Below are positions 13,685 to 24,790 of a stretch of DNA of 26,360 nt, one piece after another (the stretch's first letter is position 1; each line of letters opens with the position of its first letter). The DNA lies in the NCBI GenBank assembly GCA_035644475.1, contig DASQOL010000062.1, forward strand, positions 1-26,360. Reading direction: 5' to 3'. The notes below the pieces were generated by a model. It saw only the letters and a list, made by a program, of their open reading frames with translations. It was not told the origin of the DNA and ran no database searches. The position numbers were made by a program, and so were the translations under genes. The DNA is from FEN-1219 sp035644475 (GTDB lineage: Bacteria; Pseudomonadota; Gammaproteobacteria; Steroidobacterales; Rariloculaceae).

Positions 13685-14608
13685 ATGCGCCTCTACCGAA
13701 CCGTCGCCGCGCTGCCGAGCCCCCCCGCGCCGCGGGTCGTGACGATCGGTGTGTTCGACGGGCTGCATCTCGGCCACGAGGCGATCCTCGAGCGCGCGAC
13801 GGCGGAGGCCGGCGCCGCCGCGCAGAGCGCGCTCGCGTTCTCCTTCGAGCCGACGCCGAAGGAGTTCTTCGCACCGACCAATCCGCCGCCGCGGCTCACG
13901 CGTTTTCGCGAGCGTTTCGAGCGACTCGACGCGCTCGGCGTCGACGAGTTGTTCTGTCCGAGCTTCGGCTCGGTTCGCGACTTGGATGCGCGGCGCTTCA
14001 TCGACGAGATCCTGGTCGCGCGGCTCGGCGCGCGGCACGTGGTCGTGGGCGACGACTTCAGGTTCGGCGCCGGGCGCGGCGGCACGGTCGCCGACTTGCG
14101 CTCGGCCGGCGAGCGGCACGGCTTCCGCGTGACGGAGGTCGCGCCCGTGTACTGGCGCGGCGAGCGAGTGAGCAGCACCGCCGTGCGGCGGGCGCTCAAG
14201 GCGGGCGACCTCGCGACGGCGCGCGGCATGCTCGGCCGCGACTATTCGATGTCCGGGCGAGTGGTCCGGGGCCTCGGCCTCGGGCGCCGGCTCGGGTTTC
14301 CGACGGCGAACGTGAACTTGAAGCGGCTCCAGGCGCCGGTCGACGGCATCTTCGCGGCGCGCGTGAGCGGGCTCGATGGCGGCTTACGCGACGGCGTCGC
14401 GAGCGTCGGCACGCGGCCGACGATTGGCGGCCGGCACGCGCTGCTCGAGGTGCTGATCTTCGATTTCGACGATGACATCTACGGCGAGTACATCACCGTG
14501 CACTTCGTGGAGCGGCTGCGCGAGGAGCGCCACTTCGCCGATCTCGCGGCGATGCAGCGGCAGATGCACCTCGACGTCGAGGCTGCCCGGGCTGCGCTAA
14601 GCGCTTGA
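13685..14608 (+). CDS. ribF: Bifunctional riboflavin kinase / FAD synthetase
   Basis: Product of 307 residues, typical length. The N-terminal nucleotidyl transferase domain (about 1-180) carries G-V-F-D-G-L-H-L-G-H (22-31) for ATP binding and S-S-T-A-V-R-R near 160-166 (the IssTxxR-like motif). The C-terminal riboflavin kinase domain has the G-R-R-L-G-F-P-T-A-N segment and the G-V-A-S-V-G-T-R-P-T motif. It converts riboflavin to FMN and then FAD. The start ATG is preceded by GAAGG five bases upstream, in the murJ operon. The remaining gap to ileS is 52 bases and holds a possible weak -10 box (TACACT, 14616-14621) without a convincing -35. Confidence 0.97.
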   Translation: MRLYRTVAALPSPPAPRVVTIGVFDGLHLGHEAILERATAEAGAAAQSALAFSFEPTPKEFFAPTNPPPRLTRFRERFERLDALGVDELFCPSFGSVRDLDARRFIDEILVARLGARHVVVGDDFRFGAGRGGTVADLRSAGERHGFRVTEVAPVYWRGERVSSTAVRRALKAGDLATARGMLGRDYSMSGRVVRGLGLGRRLGFPTANVNLKRLQAPVDGIFAARVSGLDGGLRDGVASVGTRPTIGGRHALLEVLIFDFDDDIYGEYITVHFVERLREERHFADLAAMQRQMHLDVEAARAALSA

Positions 14609-14660
14609 AATCGTTTACACTCACGGCCCATTTCACCGCCCCGTTCGCGTCGGATATTTC

Positions 14661-17812
<3,152 letters not shown>

Positions 17813-17816
<4 letters not shown>

Positions 17817-18385
17817 CGAAGCGCCGTTGGTTCTCGTTGAGCGCGGGCGCCGCGAACTGGCTCTGGATTGCGGTGATCGTCGTGGCGCTCGATCAGTGGA
17901 CGAAGTATCTCGTCACCGACAACCTCGAAGAGTTCGACGAGGTGATCCTGACGCCGTTCCTCGAGCTCATGCGGCTGCACAACCCGGGCGCGGCGTTCAG
18001 CTTCTTGAGCGACTCCTCGGCGCTGCAGCGCTGGGTCGCGGAGGATCTTGGGCTCGGGCCCGATTGGCAGCGCTGGTTCTTCATGGGGCTGGGCTTGCTG
18101 GTGAGCGTGGGCATCCTGGTCTGGCTGCGGCGTCTGCCGGCGAGGGGGCAGAATCTCCTCGCGGCGGGATTGAGCCTGGTGCTCGGTGGCGCGCTCGGCA
18201 ACGTCATCGACCGGGTGCTCTGGGGGCACGTGATCGACTTCGTCCGCGTGCACTACGAGCAGTGGTATTTCCCGGCGTTCAACGTCGCGGATTCGGCGAT
18301 CACGATGGGCGCCGTATTGCTGATCCTCGACAATCTGCTCGACTACGGCCGCGCGCGCCCGGCGCGCAGCGGCGGCCGCAAATAG
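17813..18385 (+). CDS. lspA: Lipoprotein signal peptidase (signal peptidase II)
   Basis: Product of 190 residues, with four membrane helices, cleaving signal peptides of prolipoproteins after lipid attachment. The N-terminal V-V-A-L-D-Q-W-T-K-Y, the H-N-P-G-A-A-F-S-F block, G-N-V-I-D-R and the catalytic aspartates D142 (V-I-D-F) and D160 (N-V-A-D-S-A) are all present; their spacing of 18 equals E. coli D123/D141. The start is GTG, overlapping the ileS stop as GTGA. It is about 25 residues longer than E. coli LspA, partly through a longer loop after the S-F-L-S segment. The last residues G-G-R-K and the TAG come from a family A repeat. fkpB and ispH, which often follow lspA, are missing here. 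Confidence 0.96.
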
Positions 18386-18426
18386 CGTCCGGCATTTGCG
18401 GCACTCCCGCCATCCATGGCGGTCGG
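18376..18426 (-). repeat. Family A repeat, single 51-bp copy
   Basis: Reverse orientation relative to the 1256-1357 pair and 48 of 51 bases like its second copy. The differences lie in the loop of one hairpin, in the short linker and in the terminal CCG; both stems are kept. It contains the lspA stop codon (18383-18385) and lies 17 bases from the stop of the convergent pilE gene, so the whole space between these two operons is essentially this element. Confidence 0.92.
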
Positions 18427-18442
18427 CGCCTGAGCCAGAGGC

Positions 18443-18877
18443 TCACCAGCAATCGGCGCTACTGGCGGTGCGCGCGCCCGCGGCCGTGATCTGAAACCAC
18501 AGGCACTTGGTGTCCTTCGTCATGTCGACGCCGTTGGTGCCCACGGTCGCAGTCGCCTTCGCCGTGAAGGTTGCGGCGTCCGCCGCCTCCATCGTGATGG
18601 TGTACATGTCGTTCTCGCTCGTCGTGGGGTAGTTGGCGTCGCGGAGCTGGTCGATCGTGCCGTAGGTGCGGTTGGAGAGGTAGTAGCGCTCCTGGCTGGT
18701 GGCGATCGATAGCAGTGCGCTTTTGGCGGTCGTGCGGTGAGTGCGCAGGATGTACGTGCGGTAGCTCGGCGTTGCGATCGAGGCGAGGATGCCTACGATC
18801 ACGACGACTATCATGAGCTCCATCAGCGTGACGCCCGCGATGCGGCGGCGTAAGACGCGCTTCGATGAACGTCGCAT
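18443..18877 (-). CDS. pilE: Type IV minor pilin PilE
   Basis: Product of 144 residues. A class III prepilin leader rich in arginine ends at I-A-G, and the mature protein starts V-T-L-M-E-L-M-I-V-V-V-I-V-G-I with the conserved glutamate at +5, so PilD should cleave and methylate it. The hydrophobic helix continues to A-T-P-S-Y-R-T-Y. The C-terminal C-L-W-F ... A-D-C-W pair can form the disulfide loop common in pilins. Last in the minor pilin operon, six bases after pilY1, as in P. aeruginosa but without pilY2. It is assigned as PilE rather than a major pilin because of this context. The upstream region has no clear Shine-Dalgarno; coupling to pilY1 is likely. Confidence 0.92.
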   Translation of the reverse strand: MRRSSKRVLRRRIAGVTLMELMIVVVIVGILASIATPSYRTYILRTHRTTAKSALLSIATSQERYYLSNRTYGTIDQLRDANYPTTSENDMYTITMEAADAATFTAKATATVGTNGVDMTKDTKCLWFQITAAGARTASSADCW

Positions 18878-18883
18878 CGCGCG

Positions 18884-21800
18884 TCAGTCGAGGTTCGACT
18901 GACTCCAGAACGTGCGCACGGGATTTACGCCGAAGTTACCGCCCGTCAGTACGCTCGCCGGCAGGCAGAAGAAGTCCACGCACGCGACCGGCGCCGGCCG
19001 CTGGCCGGGCGGACCGCCGTCGAGGCTCGGGAACAGGAACGTCACGCCCGGCGATATCGAGCCGCTGCCGGTGGCCACCGAGATATCGGCGAAGGTCAGG
19101 GGTCCGCCGCCCGTCGACTGGTCGAGGTTCGCGACCGGAGCGCCGTTGAACACGTTCATCGCATAGAGACGGTTGGTGCCGAGCGCCGGTATGCACGGGT
19201 CCGTCAGCGCGGCGACGCCGGCGGGTGTATACGTCGTGAACAGCACCGTGTTGTTGAACGTGCGCGCATCGGCGAGCACCTTCTCGCCGGCGGCCGCGTT
19301 CAGCTCGAGCTTCCAGCCGCTCGCGTCTTGCGACATCGCGGTGGTCGCGGACGTGATCGTCGTGAGGGCGGTATCGGTGATCGGCGTGATCGCGTCGAAT
19401 TGGGCCTGAGTCATCGAGCCGAGCGGCAGGTTCTTGTCGCGCAGCGCATAGAAGCGGTCACTGTTGTCGAGGCTCAGCGGATGTACGCGATGCCCCGAGC
19501 CGATGCCGACATGCACGAATTGCGAGTGAGTCTGCTTGTCGGTAGCGATGGCGACGTCGGGTGAGCCGTAGAAGCGGCGAACGTCGGCGAGCGGCGTCGT
19601 AGCCGCATTCGGGGCTGCGCCGAGCTGTGCGATCACGCCGCCCGTGATCAGGCTGGACGCCGGCTGACCGTTGTGCACATCGAACCGCCAGACTTGCCCG
19701 CCCATGTCGCCCGCGTACATGCGGTCGGCGAAGTCATCGCCGTCGAGGTCGACGACCTTCACGTCGGCCGGTATCGAGTAGTCCATCGACTTGTTCGCGA
19801 CGTTGAAGTCCTTGTCGCGGCCGTCTTTGCTGCCGTGCCACAAGAGCGCGCCCGTGACCGAGTCGACGACGTAGAGAGCGTTGCCCGCGTCGTCGGCGGC
19901 CGCGACCGCTTGCGGATGGGTCACCGTGCCGGCCACCGGGTCACCGTCTTGGCTCGCGTCGTAGCCGCCACCTACCACCACGACGAGCTTGTCAGCGTTC
20001 TGCGTGGCGCCGGCGATGTTCATGCGCGTGGGCACGGCGCTCGACCAGCTCTGCCCAGCCCCCGGCAGCGTCCCGCTGTCGTGGCGCCAGAGCACCTTCG
20101 GGTGCGTCGGCAGCGTCACGTCGAGCGCGTACAACGCGTCGCCGCCGCGGCGCATGCCAAAGAAGAGATACACCCGCTCGCCGTCCGGTTCCTCGACGAT
20201 GCCGTCGTTGTCGCCGATCGCCTGGATCCGGAGGCTGCCGTCGATCCCGTATTTCGTTTTCGACGTCAAGGAATCGACGAACAGCTCGGCCTGACTCGAG
20301 AGGAATTCCGTGGGCACGAACGCCCACTTCTCGACGCCTGTCTTGGCGTCGATCGCGTGCAGATAGCCGTCGTTCGTTGCGAAAAAGATCAGCGTGTCGT
20401 CGACCGTGGGCCCATAGATCATCGACACGGCTTGGGAGTGCAGCGGATCGCCCATCTGGAAGCGCGGTTCCGTTTTGTCGCCGTCGTTGTCGTTGTCCGC
20501 GGCGTCGCTGCCGTTGATGAAGTCGATGACGTCGGCGCGCGTCGGCAAATCCGGTGAGCCCGTGCCGAGCAGCGTGTTGTCAATCGAGCTGTTGCTCGCA
20601 GAGATCGCGTTCGACGGGTCGGTCAAATCGTTGCTCGTGCCGAGGTAGGTATAGACGTTGCGCGTCGTGGGGATTCGGTGCGCGGCGCCGCCGAGCTCGA
20701 CGTCGGCGCCGTCGTTCGGCTCCGAGGGCAGCGACCAGAAGCTGCGGGCGCTCGGGAACATCAGCCCGGTAGCCGGATTGATCGCCGGTTGCCCGTTGGC
20801 GTCGACGATGACTCCGTCGGTCGGGCGCAATCGGTATTTCTTGAGGTTACCTGGCCAGTGCCGCGTGCTCGAAGGCTCGAACAAGCTAACGTAGAGATCG
20901 TTGAGATTCTGCGTGCGGTTGAAGCTGTTGACCGACACCGTCGGAGCCGTGAACGTTGCCTGCGTGTCGAGTGCCTTGGTGATGATGTCGGAGAGCGCCG
21001 TGGTCAACGAGGCGGTGTTGCTCGCTTCGTAGTAGTTTCCGCCGCCGCGCGCCGCGGTCTCGCGGAGGACGGGCAGGTCGCTGCCGTCCAACGCGAAACC
21101 CACCGTATGCGTGACGACGCTCTGCCGGCCGGGCAGCGACGACAGATCGCCGTCGTGCAGGAACTGGGCGAGATCGTCGAGGCATTGGCCGCCGTCGGGG
21201 TTCCACTGCGGCGGGTAGGTCTCGACGTCGCACTGATTGCCGGAGATCGAGCCAACGATGTCTTTGATCGATTTCCCGCTCGCGTCGGTGAGCTCGACGA
21301 TCTTGGTGTCGGCGTCATGGTCTTGCGACGGCTCACCGTCCGTGAGGTAGACGATGTAGTTTTTTTGGCAGGAATAGGCGATCGGCGACCGGTATACCTT
21401 GTCATCGGGGCTCGGCAACCGCGACGCAGCGACACTTTGCTGCGCGCCGGACTGCATACCGTATACGACGTTGCCGCCCATGAAGTATTTCGTCGCCTCG
21501 TAGAGCGTTTCCGACAGCGGAGTTCGGAAGCCGGCCGATAGCGAGTTGATCGCAGTTCGCATGCCGGGGCGGGCCGTGGAGACGTTCTCCATCGCGTAGA
21601 GTACGTTGCCGCCGTTGTTGCCGCCGTTGTCGATGAAGTGCATGAGCCCGACGTTGACTCCGTTGATCGTGCTCACGAGGTTGTTCGCGACGTCCTTGAC
21701 CACCTGCATGCGGCTCGACGTCGTGCCGGGAGAGTAGTACCAGGCGAGCCAGTTGCCGTCATAAAGCCAATAGGTGTTGTTGGTCGGGTTCGAGCCCCAC

Positions 21801-22369
21801 GCGATGCGGCTGCCCGCGTCGGCCGTCCAGAGGTGCGTCGTGTCGCCGTTACGCGGATAGAACACGCCATCCACCGGGGGCTCGTCGCCGAATTTGCCCC
21901 AGTCCTCGGCGCACTCGACCTGTCGGTTCTGATCCCCCGTCGACAGCGCCTCCCATCGTTTCTGCGTGCCGCTGTCGTAGCTCGCGAGGGTGTCACGATA
22001 GGTGCCGCCGCTCGGAGCGCCGAACGCGGCAAGCGCCGCGTTGCACTTGAGCCCCGAACGTATGAAATACTGCGTTTCGCTCGAGCCGCACGTCGGCGGC
22101 GTGCCCGTGGTGCTCCAATACACGCGATTCGTGTCGCAGCCGCCGCCCGTGTACGGCGTGCCGGGGTTGTAGCCGGTCTGCGTCGTGAGCGTGGCGCCCA
22201 TGCTTCCCGAGTCGTCGAGAATCAGCAGGATGTTGGGACGCGCCTGGATCGTCGGATTGCCCGACCCGACGAATAGCTCGATGTCGTCGGCGACGGCCGA
22301 CGTTCCCGAGGCCAGAGCCCACAGCGCACCCGCCGCGAAAGCGAGGAGTCTTTTCTTCACGAGATTCAT
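18884..22369 (-). CDS. pilY1: Type IV pilus tip adhesin/assembly protein PilY1
   Basis: Product of 1161 residues. A signal peptide (1 to about 27, ending T-S-A-V-A) sends it out of the cytoplasm. A von Willebrand A-like region follows, with the MIDAS motif D52-x-S54-x-S56 (L-D-D-S-G-S-M-G) and Y-L-T-D-G-E-P-S further on. The C-terminal half has the PilC/PilY1 beta-propeller pattern (F-F-A-T-N-D-G-Y-L-H-A-I-D; G-K-P-x style blades), with a calcium-loop candidate D874-L-D-G-D878-x-x-x-D882 and another aspartate-rich stretch near 625-635. PilY1 caps the pilus with the minor pilins, mediates adhesion and senses surfaces. GAGGG lies seven bases before the ATG. It follows a small exported protein gene by 40 bases. 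Confidence 0.96.
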   Translation of the reverse strand: MNLVKKRLLAFAAGALWALASGTSAVADDIELFVGSGNPTIQARPNILLILDDSGSMGATLTTQTGYNPGTPYTGGGCDTNRVYWSTTGTPPTCGSSETQYFIRSGLKCNAALAAFGAPSGGTYRDTLASYDSGTQKRWEALSTGDQNRQVECAEDWGKFGDEPPVDGVFYPRNGDTTHLWTADAGSRIAWGSNPTNNTYWLYDGNWLAWYYSPGTTSSRMQVVKDVANNLVSTINGVNVGLMHFIDNGGNNGGNVLYAMENVSTARPGMRTAINSLSAGFRTPLSETLYEATKYFMGGNVVYGMQSGAQQSVAASRLPSPDDKVYRSPIAYSCQKNYIVYLTDGEPSQDHDADTKIVELTDASGKSIKDIVGSISGNQCDVETYPPQWNPDGGQCLDDLAQFLHDGDLSSLPGRQSVVTHTVGFALDGSDLPVLRETAARGGGNYYEASNTASLTTALSDIITKALDTQATFTAPTVSVNSFNRTQNLNDLYVSLFEPSSTRHWPGNLKKYRLRPTDGVIVDANGQPAINPATGLMFPSARSFWSLPSEPNDGADVELGGAAHRIPTTRNVYTYLGTSNDLTDPSNAISASNSSIDNTLLGTGSPDLPTRADVIDFINGSDAADNDNDGDKTEPRFQMGDPLHSQAVSMIYGPTVDDTLIFFATNDGYLHAIDAKTGVEKWAFVPTEFLSSQAELFVDSLTSKTKYGIDGSLRIQAIGDNDGIVEEPDGERVYLFFGMRRGGDALYALDVTLPTHPKVLWRHDSGTLPGAGQSWSSAVPTRMNIAGATQNADKLVVVVGGGYDASQDGDPVAGTVTHPQAVAAADDAGNALYVVDSVTGALLWHGSKDGRDKDFNVANKSMDYSIPADVKVVDLDGDDFADRMYAGDMGGQVWRFDVHNGQPASSLITGGVIAQLGAAPNAATTPLADVRRFYGSPDVAIATDKQTHSQFVHVGIGSGHRVHPLSLDNSDRFYALRDKNLPLGSMTQAQFDAITPITDTALTTITSATTAMSQDASGWKLELNAAAGEKVLADARTFNNTVLFTTYTPAGVAALTDPCIPALGTNRLYAMNVFNGAPVANLDQSTGGGPLTFADISVATGSGSISPGVTFLFPSLDGGPPGQRPAPVACVDFFCLPASVLTGGNFGVNPVRTFWSQSNLD

Positions 22370-22409
22370 GGCAAGCCCTCGAAAGTCGGTCGCCGGTTGC
22401 CGCGCGGAA

Positions 22410-22775
22410 TCAGCTCGCGGGAGTCAAAACGACCCGTGTCGCGCGCTTGGTGGCGAGGCTGTAGAACACCACTCCGCCTACAACAGCGCCCGGCCTCTGC
22501 CGCAGTTGAGTGACCGCGGTCTGGAAGTCCGCGAGCGACATCGGTTTGCCGCCGCCGAACGAGTACTCGGTGTTCGCGTTGACCTGGACGTTGATTCGCG
22601 CGCAGGTGGCGCACGTGCGGACGCTCAGTCTGCCCGACGCGCTCGCCGGTAGAACGAGATCGGCCAGCATGACCTCGTACGCGCCTTCGACGTACTCGAT
22701 CGTTCTCGCCGCACCCGCGTTGCCGACGGCGGCGAGCGCGAGCGCGAGCGCGACGGCCGAGATGATCCGCGTCAT
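22410..22775 (-). CDS. Small exported protein of the pilus operon, unrecognised
   Basis: Product of 121 residues with a clear signal peptide (M-T-R-I-I-S then an alanine/leucine run, cleavage near G-A-A at 21-23). The mature part is about 98 residues, contains a C-x-x-C pair (C55, C58), and a short segment G-R-L-S-V-R-T; the rest is mixed polar and beta-like. I do not recognise a family. It starts as ATGA overlapping the pilX stop, with AGGGGAA upstream, so it is translationally coupled into the operon between pilX and pilY1. P. aeruginosa PilY2 is similar in size but lies after pilY1; whether the two are related I cannot say. A periplasmic partner of PilY1 or of the minor pilins is the simplest guess. 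Confidence 0.8.
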   Translation of the reverse strand: MTRIISAVALALALAAVGNAGAARTIEYVEGAYEVMLADLVLPASASGRLSVRTCATCARINVQVNANTEYSFGGGKPMSLADFQTAVTQLRQRPGAVVGGVVFYSLATKRATRVVLTPAS

Positions 22776-23230
22776 GGTTGGTTCCCCTGCGTGGCGGGCC
22801 CCAACACGTAGAAGCTTTGCTGGTGGGCTGCAGCGGCGTTGCGGGGCGCCTTGCCGTGCGACTCCACGTCGAAGTGAAAAGCCATCACGGATCCGCCGCC
22901 GGCCGTATTGCCCATGCTGAAGGCGACGGCGCTCAACGGCACGGCCGTTCGGAAGGTCGTCTCGGCTTCGCGGTCGTACTCCGTGCCGAGCCAGTCGACC
23001 GTGGACGCGGCGGACGTGGTGTTGTAGGCGCCGCTCGCGATCGCGATGTCGATGCCCGATTCCGCGAGCTGGAACGCGTCCTGCCGGAATTGCGTATTGC
23101 CGGCCATCCGCACTTCCATGCGCGAAGTGTTCATGCCGGACACACCGAGCACCGTGAGCACGAGCAGGAGGATGAGGCCGACGATCAGTGTGGCGCCACC
23201 TTGCTTTCCCCGAAGAGCGATGTCGTTCAT
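22772..23230 (-). CDS. pilX: Type IV pilus assembly minor pilin PilX
   Basis: Product of 152 residues. The N-terminus M-N-D-I-A-L-R-G-K-Q-G-G-A-T-L-I-V-G-L-I-L then V-L-G-V-S-G-M-N-T-S-R-M-E and M-A-G-N-T matches the PilX N-terminal domain closely (residues 1-60), including F-Q-L-A-E-S-G. PilX-type proteins lack the glutamate at +5 of ordinary pilins. I chose the ATG at 23230 because of GGAGAAC upstream and the typical N-terminus; an ATG at 23263 overlapping the pilW stop as ATGA is also possible. Its stop overlaps the start of the next gene. It belongs to the pilus priming complex with PilV, PilW, FimU and PilE. Confidence 0.92.
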   Translation of the reverse strand: MNDIALRGKQGGATLIVGLILLLVLTVLGVSGMNTSRMEVRMAGNTQFRQDAFQLAESGIDIAIASGAYNTTSAASTVDWLGTEYDREAETTFRTAVPLSAVAFSMGNTAGGGSVMAFHFDVESHGKAPRNAAAAHQQSFYVLGPATQGNQP

Positions 23231-23259
23231 GCAGTTCTCCACTCGTCCGCCGCGGCGCG

Positions 23260-24294
23260 TCATGAGGCGGGCCGCGCGTTGCGCAGGTAGATCGTTTTCG
23301 ACATCACGACGCGCCGGTAGGCATCGTTGGGTGCGGGGATGTTCTGATCGGCGTACACATAGGTTCGCGTGTCCTTGTAGCCGGCCTCGATATTCTCGGT
23401 GCGGATCCTGAGCCAGATCCGTACCGCGAGAATCTCGGCGTCCGGGATGAACGCCGCATCGCCCGGAGTCAAGATCGGGTCGCCGGGGTTCACGTAGCGG
23501 TCTATCGAGCCGCGGTTCGCGCTGCCGACGGGGTCGGTGTCCACGCCGAACTGAACCTGCAGGTCCTCGACGCCGGGCAAAACCTCTTCGTCCGTGACGT
23601 TGCTCGACGTGTCGCCCGTGAAGGCCTTCCGGCGTAGCGACGGCATGTTCGCCCCGAGGGCCGAGCTCTTGCCGACGTAGTAGCCCGTGACCAGCACGAC
23701 GCGCGTCTCGCTCGGCGCCGCGGCGGTGATCGGCAGAAACTCCGCGGGGGGAGCGGTGCCGGTGAAGATGCGGCTCGTGGACCCGCGCCTCGTCTGCAGG
23801 TACAGCGTATCGTCCGCGAGCAGCGCGGGCGGCACGGGCTGCGCGTTCTCGCTCACGCGCCGCACCACCAGCGTGTCCGACGTATCCGCCGCGCCGTTGC
23901 CCCCGGCCGGTCCCGCCGCGCAGGCCCAGGTGTAGCCGTTGTTCGAGGCCTCGACCGCTTTGTCGAAGTCGATCGTCCAGTTGGTGCCGCAGTTGTCCGG
24001 TCCCAAGCCGTTCGCGTCGGCGGGTCCGGCTCGGCCTTCGATCGCGACCGTCTGCGTCGTCAAACCCCAGTAGTGCGCCATGCGGATCTCGGGCTCGACC
24101 GACTCGAGAGCGAAGCGGCCGGTCTCTTGCAGCCGAGCGACGGAGTCGGTGAGCCGGAAGGTTTGACGGGCTTGCACGAACACGGTCACGGCGCCGATCA
24201 TCAGGAACGCGCCGATCGCGAGCGCGACCATGAGCTCGATCAGCGTGACGCCCACTGCGCGGCGGCGAAGCCTGCGTCGATCCGAGAGGGTCAT
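23260..24294 (-). CDS. pilW: Type IV pilus assembly minor pilin PilW
   Basis: Product of about 344 residues, the usual PilW size. The basic leader ends at R-A-V-G and the mature protein begins V-T-L-I-E-L-M-V-A-L-A-I-G-A-F-L with glutamate at +5. The region following (R-L-Q-E-T-G-R-F-A-L-E, about 60-70) is characteristic of PilW proteins. Cysteines later on may form a disulfide. Two starts are possible: ATG 24294 (used here, with GGAA upstream and a 15-residue leader) or ATG 24312, which lies one base after the pilV stop. It sits between pilV and pilX in the operon. Confidence 0.92.
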   Translation of the reverse strand: MTLSDRRRLRRRAVGVTLIELMVALAIGAFLMIGAVTVFVQARQTFRLTDSVARLQETGRFALESVEPEIRMAHYWGLTTQTVAIEGRAGPADANGLGPDNCGTNWTIDFDKAVEASNNGYTWACAAGPAGGNGAADTSDTLVVRRVSENAQPVPPALLADDTLYLQTRRGSTSRIFTGTAPPAEFLPITAAAPSETRVVLVTGYYVGKSSALGANMPSLRRKAFTGDTSSNVTDEEVLPGVEDLQVQFGVDTDPVGSANRGSIDRYVNPGDPILTPGDAAFIPDAEILAVRIWLRIRTENIEAGYKDTRTYVYADQNIPAPNDAYRRVVMSKTIYLRNARPAS

Positions 24295-24313
24295 GCTTCC
24301 GTTCCGTTGCATG

Positions 24314-24790
24314 TCAGAAGGCCGGGACCTGGATGATGCTCGTGTAGCTCACGACGTTGAGCCCGGGCTCCTGCCACTTGATGTCGATCGTGAACGTCGG
24401 AGGAGTGGTATCCGACTTGTAGTCGAGGGAGCCAATCGCGTTCGGCAGCTCCGTGTCGAGCCGCTCTTTCCACGTGAACAGGTCGTGCGCCGCCATCTCG
24501 ACGGGCGTGCAGCTCACGACCGGGCCGTGTTGCGGGTCGCAGTGGTTGTTCGCCGGTGCGCCCTTGTAGGCCACGCCCGCCGTGCGGTTGTTGCGAATCC
24601 GGTCCGCCATGTCCGCGCCGAGGTTCACGGCGACGGTGCGATACAGCGCGGTGCTCCCGGCGTTGAGCCCCTGGCCGTAGAGCGCCGCGATACCGATCAT
24701 GCCGACCGAGATCACGACCAGGGACACGAGCGCCTCGACCAGGCTGAAGCCGGCGGCGGGCGGGCGGCGGTGTCGCGGCGCTACGGACAT
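24314..24790 (-). CDS. pilV: Type IV pilus assembly minor pilin PilV
   Basis: Product of 158 residues. The leader M-S-V-A-P-R-H-R-R-P-P-A-A-G is followed by F-S-L-V-E-A-L-V-S-L-V-V-I-S-V-G, the PilV-type N-terminus (the E-A-L-V-S-L pattern), then a helix ending G-I-A-A-L-Y. The M-A-D-R-I-R-N-N segment near 70-77 is also typical. I chose ATG 24790 because it places the leader correctly; it overlaps the 3' end of fimU by 10 bases, suggesting coupled translation. The upstream in-frame extension is fimU sequence in another frame. Confidence 0.92.
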   Translation of the reverse strand: MSVAPRHRRPPAAGFSLVEALVSLVVISVGMIGIAALYGQGLNAGSTALYRTVAVNLGADMADRIRNNRTAGVAYKGAPANNHCDPQHGPVVSCTPVEMAAHDLFTWKERLDTELPNAIGSLDYKSDTTPPTFTIDIKWQEPGLNVVSYTSIIQVPAF

